A stretch of DNA of 64,000 bases from Stropharia rugosoannulata. Taxonomy: Eukaryota > Basidiomycota > Agaricomycetes > Agaricales > Strophariaceae. The notes beneath the pieces were generated by a model that saw nothing but the letters and a program-made list of their open reading frames with translations, was not told the origin of the DNA and searched no databases. The stretch is from positions 62,001-126,000 of the forward strand of contig JANCIK010000015.1 in the NCBI GenBank assembly GCA_028532985.1. Reading direction: 5' to 3'. Position 1 is the stretch's first letter, and the number at the start of each line of letters is the position of its first letter. The position numbers were made by a program, and so were the translations under genes. Below are positions 1 through 11,000 of this stretch, one piece after another.

Positions 1-3000
1 GACCCGTTAATTTCTAGCACACTAACTCCATAGAGCTCAAATACCTGGGAATGCTGAGCATTTATATGTGGCAATCTGGAGACCTGACTTACATTGATAA
101 AAAGAGAAATCATTGATGGAAACTCCGAAAAGACCACAATTTTGCATGAGGTGGACACCTTATCTTTCCCCTTTGGTGGTGGAGGAATGGGAGGAAAGAC
201 AACTCCACCATCGACAAAATTTGGAAGAGGGAGATTGTCGCGTGTGAGAAAGTATTGACACAGTCGAGCAGCCGTATCAAGTTTGGTTGACTTAATTTTT
301 TCCCACTCGGAAAGGCTTTTCAGTTTTGGAAGCGGTGATGTTGGATCGCTCCGTGCAAAAACTAAAGAAAGACGGTATTCAATATAAAACCCCCGAGTAA
401 TAATCTTCTGTGATAAATTTGCAGTGCCAATGCTAAGAGGCTAATGCGTTAGACTTTGAAACATGTGAATTAAGCATTTAGCAGCTTACGTCTCCTCCAA
501 ACCGCGTCCGTTTGCAGTGATTATTTCGAGCTCACGTTGTGTCAGATCCAGATACACATATATCGTCTCACAGGGAGGGAGGGGAACGAGTTCTTGGCCT
601 GAAAAGTTTCTGCTGGCAGTCGTACGGCGGAGAATATGGCCTTGTGATTTGCTTTGGATTCTCTGCGCTATTTCCACCTGTAGTGATTTCACAAGGTCTT
701 CTTCTTCTTCCTCATCTGGCATCTCGTCCCTGTCTTGCATAGCTTTGCGTGCGCTACGTAGGTTGCGATTGTCTTCCTTCTCCTCATCATGTGCCGCTGA
801 TGTAAAGAAGTAGGGAGACCAATGAGGCGACCCATTGCAGAAAGGTCCTAGAATTTATTAGTACGTAGTTATGGAGTAAAATGTAAAAATACCTTTGTGG
901 CCGTTTGTAGCGGTGTTGCAGTGAGGGGCAGACGTACAACAGCATTGTTGAGAATGGCAAGGGCAGCAAGGTGCTTAGGGCCATGGTTACGAAAATTATG
1001 TGCCTCATCTATAACAACTGTTAAAAACTTGTGTCCAAACAGAGTTTTCTTTATATCAGCACGCGCTTTCTCTGGACGTAAAGATGGAAATGTCCATGGC
1101 AAATTGGTGGGCTTGTTTCTTTGTGGCATGTAGAGCATGCCATAATCTTTTCCCAGAGCCTAAGGATAATCTATCAGTGAGACAAACGTTGGGATGGGTA
1201 TAAAAGTTACCGAGTGTGGTGCCAGAATTATTCGACTTGAGAATGATTGCTTTGACAACTGAAAAGCTCCACCTTCATCCCAAAACGCAGTGCGATCCCT
1301 TTGCGCTGTTGGATATATGAAAAGATCGACTCCCAGGTTGGAACAGTATGCGAAGTTCGTCAAACCATTGGGAGGCCAAGGTTCCTGGCACAAGAATTAA
1401 GTGAGGAAGAGACGGAATTTCCTTTTTCCCAGACAAATACGGATGAGCAGCTAAAGTGTGTTATTAAATCAGTACTGCTTTCTTTTATTAAAGTAAAGAT
1501 GAGGTCTTACATAGAATAGGGGCAGGCTTTAGGTTTTCCTTTGCCTTGTAACGGCATCAGCAAGAAATGCAATCAATGCTGCAGCCTGGTATGTTTTGCC
1601 CAATCCCACTTCATCGGCTACAAGTATGCCACTGCAATGTTCTGGGTCTGGATCCGCCGTAAAGCAAGCACGTAGTATGGCGTGAACACCTGCCAATTGA
1701 TGCCAGTGAAGGTTTAAATTTACAAGTTCTGGCGGCGGACGAGCACTATCTTCAATAACAAAAGCCTTTGGTGCCGTCCAAGGTGTGAGTCCTGCAGTAT
1801 GTCGAATGTCGTTAAAAAGAAGCGGAATTTCGTCAACAAAGCCCAGGTTCTGTGCAAGAATGTCTCGAGGCTTATTGGCCTCATACTCCGTCCCAACATC
1901 AGTCCCATTCACGGGCTGTTTAAACGGAATATTCAAAGCGAGGTTTTCGATGAGAGGTGAATCATCAACTGCATTGGCAGCTGTCCCAAAGAACTCATGA
2001 TACAGAGCAATGACTGACTGTATGTCCTGATCCGTTGCCAGAGTCTTGAGTACCTCATTAGACACCTTTATACGACCTTACAAAGAATATCAAGCTTTGT
2101 AATTCTGAAAAGAAACCGTGAGACTTACTAGGCACTATAGGTTTTGATGTTCTCTTTGCCTTCTTTAATTCACAAACTTGGGCACCAAAGCCAGCCATAA
2201 GAGAATCCAATTCCGCTTCCATGTCTTCAACTTTCTTGAGGTTTTCTGCAGTGTCCAGTACTTCAACTGCGTTACGCCATTTAGCAACTGCACGAATTAC
2301 ATTTGAAAGCGCGGTTTTTGTCAGATTCTTTTCGTTCAAAGCTGCAATTGGCATATAAGTAAAGATTAATGAGCTAATAAGAAGACTCACTATCAAAAGC
2401 GGCACATGCTTCTTTTTCCAGGGTAGGCAGCCTGGAAAGAGCTCTTGAGATGCGTCGGATTAAGCAGTTCCAAGTTCGCTGAGCAAGAGCCTGTGTTCCT
2501 GCACGGTAAATCTCTGGAAGATACCCAAAATCTCCCAAACATTCTTCGCCAAACAACTCCAAAGCAATGTCATCCAAGCACGGCGGGATCCACTGTGCAC
2601 CTGAAGGCCATTTTGCAGTGCTAAGGTCATCAGAACTTCCCTTGTTTTCGGCAAGAAATCGGGCATATGGGTGACAGTTGCGTAGGGACAGGACAGAGAT
2701 GATTTTGGCCTGAGATCCGGAGGAATTCCAAAGCGCATTTGCCCATTTCTGCCATTTTTTACGGCCAGGAAGAACGGTACCCCGAGAATCCGAGAGAAAC
2801 GCCGCTTTCTTCTCCTCCGACTCCAATGCGCTGTATCGTGACAAAAAAGAACGAATGTCAGAGGAATCCTCCTCAGTCCATCCTCTGGGTCGATGCTGCG
2901 GATTAACGGGGAAGAGGCCATGAGTAACACCTGTAGCCTCCTGCCATGCAGGATAATCCCAAGGAATACCCAAGTCAGTGAGCTGTATAAGTGCAGCTGC

Positions 3001-3230
3001 AACAGTCAAGGATGGCATGTAGACAAGTAGATGAGAAGATAGGCGTGTTAAGTGTGGTGTTTTGCGTTGGAAAACTTACGACCTTATATATGGGTTCCTG
3101 CAGGTGTTCAAACGTTTGGGCAGCCGCACATATCAGGCATTGTGCGTAACCGGCTACAAGGTATGTAACCTTGCCTCTCAGAAAACGTCGTTTGCACAAT
3201 GGCTTGGACAAGATAATCTTTAATCAACGC
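1..3230 (-). pseudogene. SNF2-family DEAD/DEAH helicase, frame-broken, 3' end outside window
   Basis: ATP-dependent SNF2-type helicase/translocase, expected to act on nucleosomal or other DNA in the nucleus. Read leftwards, exons (roughly 2982-2391, 2341-2129, 2076-1520, 1460-1211, 1159-893, 847-490, 407-93, 44-<1) are joined by ~50-bp introns. Motifs visible: Walker A as DEVGLGKT near 1,600; the VPGTL..QW segment near 1,390; DEAH box as IDEAHNFRN near 1,010; motif III as LTATPL near 920; start of the helicase C lobe (FSEFP, then VLEING) near 120-10. Three places need a frame change inside an exon: near 1,545 (between AFLADAVTRQR and the segment preceding LVPGTL), near 1,340 (after FQPGS) and near 820 (after GRLIGLP). 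The junction 490/407 also does not agree in phase. The first exon (about 3,230-3,080, ending in a good GTAAGT donor at 3,079) is unsure. I read this as a pseudogene; three assembly indels are the alternative. Divergently arranged with the gene at 3,981. Confidence 0.8.
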
Positions 3231-3262
3231 CATAAAAGGGAAGCTTCATGCTTGATACAGAT

Positions 3263-3472
3263 CGGCTCTAGCTGATATTTCTACACGTATAACTTGGCGG
3301 TATGCTTTGTCATAAGCTTGGTAGCACGGATGCGAATAAGACTCGCATATGTGGCAAAGAAATAGGCCGGCTCTCGCTGACATTTTTACCGTTTCATCTT
3401 GGCAATACACTTTGTCAAAAATTTGACAGTACGGATGCAAACAAGATCCGCACATGTCGTGAAAACGTATAC
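3263..3472. repeat. Two-copy diverged tandem repeat, 105-bp unit
   Basis: Copy 1 (3,263-3,367) and copy 2 (3,368-3,472) both begin CGGCTCT.GCTGA and share blocks such as TTTGTCA, ACGGATGC and the pattern AAGA.(C/T)CGCA(T/C)ATGT in the same order. It lies in the ~740-bp space between the divergent SNF2 relic and the 932-residue gene. No protein signal was found here. Confidence 0.7.
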
Positions 3473-3884
3473 GGCACAATTCAATAAATAACAACATGAA
3501 TGAAATGAACTCAAATAAGTTCCAGCCGGACTGCATTGTCAGAGAACATGGCTGTATGATACAGGGTTGTATTGGTCATGTTATCGCCCACTACGGGAAA
3601 GAACATGGAAAATGAAATAAGTCCGACGTGTATAGTGCTGACCCTGCATCGGATTTTGGTTTTATCCGACTACAGCATCAGAACAACACGTATCTTCATT
3701 TTAACAGCGCCTTGTTCATCACAACAACGTATGCGGTTGTAGCATTGGAATAGAGTTTGTTAGTGCACTGTGACGTTACATTGTTCTTCTGTGCCACAAT
3801 TGTATCATCGTGCACAAGAACATGCATGAATGCACTGCATTAGAATCGCCCCGTCGCTGCATGAGTTATATAGCACTCTCGTTC

Positions 3885-3892
3885 TATAAAAG
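3885..3892 (+). promoter_or_regulatory. TATA box of the 932-residue orphan gene
   Basis: TATAAAAG lies 96 bp upstream of the ATG at 3,981. The leader between them is pyrimidine-rich, as is usual for fungal promoters. Inferred from position and motif only. Confidence 0.55.
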
Positions 3893-3980
3893 CCCGTCTT
3901 TATGTATCAGAGAGCACATCTCCACATCCACTTTTGCCCACATCTGCAGACGCCATTCTCCATCTAAACTACATACCATT

Positions 3981-6895
3981 ATGGACAGTGGTACTCACGC
4001 CTTTGACCGCGACTCTTTGTTTGGCGATTTCAACGAGGACGCAATGTTTGAAACCTTGGATGAAATCAACACAGGCACCCTTTCTCCTAATCCCCTTAAT
4101 GAGGATCATATGATGTATGATAGTGAGCAAAGCAACCCCGAGATCCAGTCATTATCTTTGGAAGAATTTGTCTCTGCAGCACAGGCCTTCCATCATGCCG
4201 ATCAAATGGACGACTTTTGTCGCTTTGTTCTCAACGGACAGCATGGGCATAGGCAGTACCAGGTTGATCCCATTAAAGATACGCTTAGGGGCAACCACGC
4301 TACCAGCATGCTTCGCGACTATGACAGTCTGCTTGGGTTGCATAAGGACATTTGCATTGAAGGTTATCTTGCAGTATTCCCTGTGGCCAGATTCTCAGAC
4401 ACTCTGCGACGCAATATACACATCAAGTATTCGTTTGTAAGTAATGTATATTTCTTGGAGTATATTCAGTAAGCTTGACATATCTCTTTCCGTTTCACAG
4501 GGAGAACATGAGCATATTCCCGTTCACACCATTCCAAACCTGTGCATAGGCAAATGGGGCACACACACGTTAATTCGTGCCATGTTTCCTAGTTTATATG
4601 ACGACCAGCAAAAATCCCCGCTTCTCACCAAGGACCAGCTAATAACATTCTATGAAAAGGGCCTCCGTCCTGCCATTCAACGCCTGTCAGACATCTCTGC
4701 ATCGGAATGGCCACCCACATACTCCGCAGAAATGATGCGTGCACGGGGAAAGGATGGGACGCTTTCGTTTCAGTCGAAGACTATTCCGAGTTGGCTGGTC
4801 AGTAGCTTGGGTGACCATATACGAGACGCTCTTTCAAGTAACGGAATCACTTGGGGTGAAGGGCTTATATTTCTCCATCAAATTCGAGGCGTCAAAAGAT
4901 CCAGCAATCATTCTGTGTCTAGTCAGGCTGCATCCGCTGCGCTTGACGAGTTCTTCACAGAGAATCACCTTTCGGAAATTTGCTATGAAGAAGGCCATTG
5001 GTGGATTGATGTTGGGCTGGAGATATCGTCTCAGAGGGATGAATGCCTTGCATGGAGGACGGACTCCCATTTCCACGTCGTCAAGCACGTTCTAGACATT
5101 CCATCCAGGCACGCGGAGCGCATCACCTCTCCAGGAAGCTCGAAATACATGCGTGATTTAACTTCACATCTCACATCTGTGTCTGGATGTCGAATTTCTC
5201 CTGGAGTTCGAGCCCAAGGTCCACACGAAGTGGCATACCTCCAGATGTACACCACAGACAAGTCAATCACCTACCGTGAGGAAGGAAACCACTTTGGAAA
5301 ATTTCTTAGAGGCCAGGATATTTTGAAGGGTAAGGCTGATGATTTCTGTCGTGACCTATATGACTTATACACCGGAGCATCGGAAAGAAATCACGGCCTT
5401 GCCCGTATTGAAGTTCGGGTACCTCTTTCAGAAGCAGCTTTAATCTTGGTCGATGTCGATGTTGGCATTCTTCGCAGGGGACTAGTGTCAATCAAACCTG
5501 TTGTGTGGTGGTGAGTGGGTGGTTTTTGTTTTGCAGGCTATTTTCTCACATCTACTCCCAAGGAGCCTACGTGCCTACCGATTGCTCGCATTTAAACACA
5601 TTCTTGAGCAACAGTCGCATGGGGAGGCAAGGCATCGTTCAACAGACTCTGCCCTGCTCTTGACCGCAGCAGCACCGTGGTTTATTAATGGGCTTCATTC
5701 AACTCCAGATAACGGCCCTGCATCTCGCGATCTCATGGGAAAGATTCTCCCACTTGTGCATAGAACTGAGGCGGAAGAGAATACCCTTGCCTACCCCATC
5801 AGCACTCGTACTCGTATGGATGAAGTGCAGCTTGCTCAAGCCGGGATTGAATCGCTGGAGGAGGATGAAGAAGATGGTGAAGGCCAACCTATATTTGTCA
5901 ATTACGACCAGGAGGACAACATTTCTGTGGAATCTGATTGCTCCGATACAAACAATCCAGTTCCCCATAATCCTCCCAGCAACCGCCCCGAAATGCTGCC
6001 TCATAACCCCTATGGCATAATTTTCCTGCGTCCAATCCGTGTAGGAGAAGGAATCACGGTTCCCCGCTTCTACGACCACACTATCCCTATGGTAACCTGG
6101 AAAACATTCAAATACATCTTTGGCATTCAACGAGAAAGCGTGGACACGCACTTTTTCAAGTCAAAACTTGTAGTCCCAACTCACCCATATCGTGTACCCA
6201 ACAAAGTTCGCCGCACTCCCCGCCATGCTCCACAGAATTCTGTGCCTCCCATCTTTGACTTATCGCGGAGGGGCTATCGGGTACAACGTCCACATGCCCA
6301 TATCCGCAGTGATTTTGAGTCACTACAGAGTGAGATTGAAAGCCAGTCAGACAACGAGAATGAGAGCATCGACTCAAAGCTAACAGCCATGTGGAACCAG
6401 TTTCTTCTTGACATCACCTTGAAGGCACCAAATCAAAAGCAGTCGACAGACGTGTCATATTGCATCCTTTCCAACCTCGAGCGTCAGGTCGTGTCCGAAG
6501 CAACCTACCAGAACATGCAGTTAAGGGACTACTTCTCGGACTGTCAGTATCGTATGGCGAAAAAGGCAGATTGGGACTCAGCATTCAACAAGTTCTGGCC
6601 AGATGATCCCATTCTATCAGGCAAACCGCAGAACCTTCCTAGTATGACTTATTACACGGACTGGGCAAAGTTAATTGAAAGGTTCAGAAGATGCGATAAC
6701 GACGATATCATTGCAGATATGCGCAAGGTTCTGCGGAAGAGATTCTATATGTTAGGGTGGATACCAAACATACAGTCCGATCGCGTCTGGTATACTAAAT
6801 TGGACTTAAAGCTTTTCAAAAAATTGCCTGGTTCCAATCCACAAAAAGCAGCACCACGAATCTTGATCAGATGGGATTGTGTGCCTGTAGTTTAG
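3981..6895 (+). CDS. Orphan protein, 932 residues, three exons
   Basis: I do not recognise the family. Exons are 3,981-4,436, 4,501-5,484 and 5,537-6,895; both introns are phase 0 (GTAAGT...TTTCACAG, 64 bp; GTGTCA...TTTTGCAG, 52 bp). The start is the first ATG after a TATA box at 3,885. The N-terminal ~60 residues are acidic and Asp/Glu/Asn-rich. The middle holds many Trp/His residues (EEGHWWIDVGLE, WRTDSHFHVVKHVLD near residues 315-350). Residues near 580-620 are strongly acidic (ESLEEDEEDGEG), and a basic stretch (VPNKVRRTPRHAP) lies near residue 720. No signal peptide or membrane helix is seen, so a cytosolic or nuclear protein is likely. The frame is fully open across 932 codons, in contrast to its divergent SNF2 neighbour. 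The second donor, GTGTCA, is atypical, but it is the only one that keeps phase. Confidence 0.8.
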
Positions 6896-7109
6896 GCTGT
6901 ACAGAGTGAGGGGTTCTTTCAATAGTAGCACTGACGTCGTTTATATTATTTGAAGCATTTATCTGCATTGTTATTGTGTGGGAAATATGTAATTTGAAGT
7001 ATGGCATATGGAGCACAGCATCTAAACGTAACCAGCATACTTGAAACAGCAGAGAAGATTTTATAACATGAGAGACCGATTGCATACATATAAATGTAAC
7101 AGAACTTAT

Positions 7110-8025
7110 TACGGCCGTAACATGAGAGCCGTGGGAAGCAATTGTCCCACGGAGACATGGACGGGTATGGCGCGCTGGTAGGGCGTACAGATAAGGCACC
7201 CAGGATTTAGGGAGCATCCGTTAATGCTTCTCCGGATTCCTGTGCCAATCCTAGGTCCACCACATTGTCCGCAGGGGTGGGGAGTGTGATAGGGAGAAAT
7301 GTGAAAGGCGTGGGAAAGGATTCTCCCACGGATACAGCTAGAAGGGTGGGGATCGTCGATACCCCACTTTTCACTGTCCATGACCACCGTGCAACAGTGC
7401 ACGGTGGGCTGGACGTGTGTACTCCGTGCGCTTAGAAAAGTGGGTATCGACGATCCCCACTTTTCTGTGTCTTGCGTTCACCGTGCGACAGTGCACGGTG
7501 TCACACGGACTTCCATATCTTTTGATCAATTGGCAGTTCTACCAGCCCTGATCATAGGGTGGATAATAAGTGTCGCACATGTAGGTCACCCGCGTTGTCA
7601 TGCTGTACGTGGGAACCCGTTCTCCCACGGGTATGGAGTACGTCGTGGAGCACAAGTGGTTGTGCGTACTGCGTGCACACGCAGGAAAGTGGGGATCGAC
7701 GATCCCCACTTAGCACTGTGTCGTTCCCACCGTGCTAAAGTGCACGGTGGGGAGGACATGGGTACTGCGTGGCCACACAGAAGAGTGGGAAGCAAGTGTC
7801 CCACGGATACAGGGACCAGTATGGCGCGCTTTTAGGGTGAACAGATGAGGCACTCAGGAATTTGGTGAGCATCCTTGAATGGTGCTCCTCATTTATGTGC
7901 CAATCCAAACTCCACCACAGGGTCCGCAGAGGCGGGGAGTGTGATAGGGAGAAATGTGAAAGGCGTGGGAAAGGATTCTCCCACGGATACAGCCAGAAGG
8001 GTGGGGATCGTCGATCCCCACTTTT
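7110..8025. repeat. Two copies of a ~240-bp satellite-flank module
   Basis: Positions ~7,125-7,365 and ~7,782-8,020 share the same order of blocks: a GTGGGAAGCAA.TGTCCCAC hairpin, the words TATGGCGCGCT.TAGGG, GTGCCAATCC, GTGTGATAGGGAGAAATGTG, then a second hairpin (CGTGGGA, 8-nt spacer, TCCCACG), ending in the palindrome core used by the main array. A third CGTGGGA...TCCCACGG hairpin lies near 7,610. The module marks the left end of the array and is built from short inverted repeats itself. Confidence 0.75.
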
Positions 8026-11000
8026 CTGTGTCGCTTGCCCACTGTGCTACATTGCACGGTGGGGGGACTTGTGCACAGCGTGAGGAGGCTGAAAAGTGGG
8101 GATCGACGATCCCCACTTTTCAGAGTGCGCCCACCGTGCTACATTGCACGGTGGGCGTTGATGTGCATACTGCGTGCGTATGCAGAAAAGTGGGGATCGA
8201 CGATCCCCACCTTTCTGTGTCCGGTGTCCACCGTGCTACAGTGCACGGTGGGCGAACTTGTGCACGGCGTGCGTACGCAGAAAAGTGGGGATCGACGATC
8301 CCCACTTTTCTGTGTCCTGTGCCCACCGTGCTACATTGCACGGTGGGGGGACTTGTGCACGGCGTGCGTATGCAGAAAAGTGGGGATCGTGGATCCCCAC
8401 TTTTCTGTGTCCTGTGCCCACCGTGCAACAATGCAGGGTGGGGGGACTTGGGTACGGCGTGAGGAGGCTGAGAAGTGGGGATCGACGATCCCCACTTTTC
8501 AGAGTGGTGTGCCCACCGTGCTACAGTGCACGGTGGGCGTTGATTTGCATACTGCGTGCGTACGCAGAAAAGTGGGGATCGTCGATCCCCACTTTTCTGT
8601 GTCCTGTGCCCACCGTGCTAGATTGCACGGTGGGGGGACGTGTGCACGGCGTGCGTACGCAGAAAAGTGGGGATCGTCGATCCCCACTTTTCAGAGTGGT
8701 GTGCCCACCGTGCTACATTGCATGGTGGGCGTGGATGTGCGTTCTGCGTGCACAGGCTGAAAAGTGGGGATCGTCGATCCCCACTTTTCTGTGTCCTGTG
8801 TCCACCGTGCTACATTGCACGGTGGGGGGACTTGTGCACGGCGTGAGGAGGCTGAAAAGTGGGGATCGTCGATCCCCACTTTTCAGAGTGGTGTGCCCAC
8901 CGTGCTACAGTGCACAGTGGGCGTTGATTTGCATACTGCGTGCGTACGCAGAAAAGTGGGGATCGACGATCCCCACTTTTCTGTGTCCTGTGTCCACCGT
9001 GCAACTATGCACGGTGGTGGGACATGTGCACGGCTTGCGTACGCAGAAAAGTGGGGATCGTCGATCACCACTTTTCTGTGTCCTTTGCCCACAGTGCAAC
9101 AGTGCACGGTGGGGGGACTTGTGCACTGTGTGAGGCTGCTGAAAAGTGGGGATCGACGATCCCCACTTTTCAGAGTGGTGTGCCCACCGTGCTACAGTGC
9201 ACGGTGGGCGTTGATGTGCATACCTCGTGCGTACGCAGAAAAGTGGGGATCGACGATCCCCACTTTTCAAGACTGTATGCCCACGTTGCTGTTAAGGGTT
9301 CAGGGTTGAGGGTGCACCACTTCACCGCGCCCTGAAAAGTGGGGATCGACGATCCCCACATTTTACTAACCTGTACCCACCGTGCTATAGCCCTATGTGG
9401 GTACAGGCATGACCGTGTGTGTAGCACCCAAAAAAGTGGGGATCGTCGATCCCCACTTTTAATCATGCCATGAGTGATGGCACTGTAAACCCTTAACCCT
9501 TAACTCACCATGTGCACATGAACATAATGGCTGCATTTGAATGTTGAATGACTAACATTCACATAGAAGTGGGAATCTTCGATCCCCTCTTTCCAGTATG
9601 CTGCAGCAGACCCACTATATTGACATTGACGTGGTCAGTTAAGGGTTCAGGGTTCACAGTGCACTGCTTCACGGCGCACAGAAATGTGGGGATCGACGAT
9701 CCCCACTTTTCACTGTTCATGCCCACCGTGCAACAGTGCACAGTAGGGGTAGACGTGCATACTGCTTCTGCACACAGAAATGTGGGGATCGACGATCCCC
9801 ACTTTTCAAGAATGTGTGCCCGCCTTGCTGTTAAGGGTTCAGGGTTCAGGGTGCACCGCTTCACGGCATACTGAAAAGAGGGGATCGTCGATCCCCACTT
9901 TTCAGAGTCGTGTGCCCACCGTGCTACATTGCACGGTGGGCGTGGATGTGCGTACTGCGTGTGTACGCAGAAAAGTGGGGATCGACGATCCCCACATTTC
10001 GGTGTCCTGTGTCCACCGTGCAACAGTGCACGGTGGGGGGACTTGTGCACGGCGTGGGGAGGCTGAAAAGTGGGGATCGACGATCCCCACTTTTCAGAGT
10101 CGTGTGCCCACCGTGCTACATTGCACGGTGGGCGTGGATGTGCGTACTGCGTGCGTACGCAGAAAAGTGGGGATCGACGATCCCCACTTTTCTGTGTCCT
10201 GTGTCCACCGTGCAACAGTGCACGGTGGGGGGACTTGTGCACGGCGTGGGGACGCTGAAAAGTGGGGATCGACGATCCCCACTTTCAGAGTCAGTGCCCA
10301 CCGTGCTACAGTGCACGGTGGGCGTTGATGTGCATACTGCGTGCGTACGCGAAAAGTGGGGATCGACGATCCCCACTTTTCAGAGTCAGTGCCCACCGTG
10401 CTACAGTGCACGGTGGGCGTTGATGTGCATACTGCGTGCGTAGGCAGAAAAGTGGGGATCGTCGATCCCCACTTTTCTGTGGCCTGTGTCCACCGTGCAA
10501 CAGTGCACGGTGGGGGACTTGTGCACGGCGTAGACGCTGAAAAGTGGGGATCGACGATCCCCACTTTCAGAGTCGTGTGCCCACCGTGCTACATTGCACG
10601 GTGGCGTGGATCTGCGTACTACGTGCAGAGAGAAAAGTGGGGATCGACGATCCCCACTTTTCAGAGTCGTGCCCACCGTGCTACAGTGCACGGTGGGCGT
10701 TGATGTGCATACTGCGTGCGTAGGCAGAAAAGTGGGGATCGTCGATCCCCACTTTTCTGTGTCCTGTGTCCACCGTGCAACAGTGCACGGTGGGGGGACT
10801 TGTGCACGGCGTGGGGACGCTGAAAAGTGGGGATCGACGATCCCCACTTTTCAGAGTCGTGTGCCCACCGTGCTACAGTGCACGGTGGGCGTTGATGTGC
10901 ATACTGCGTGCGTACGCAGAAAAGTGGGGATCGACGATCCCCACTTTTCAGAGTCGTGTGCCCACCGTGCTACAGTGCACGGTGGGCGTTGATGTGCATA

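Noticed and set aside
5511..5536. 26-nt intron using the strong GTGAGT at 5,511
   Set aside because: It would shift the frame; the 52-bp intron starting at 5,485 keeps phase and has a normal length.
3981..6895. KDZ-type transposase or other known DNA transposase
   Set aside because: I looked for the zinc-binding CxC and catalytic D/D/E contexts of known families and found none; no terminal repeats were seen around the gene.
9480..9510. True telomeric tract
   Set aside because: Only two or three TTAAGGG-type words occur, interrupted and in both orientations; they are not TTAGGG tandem arrays.
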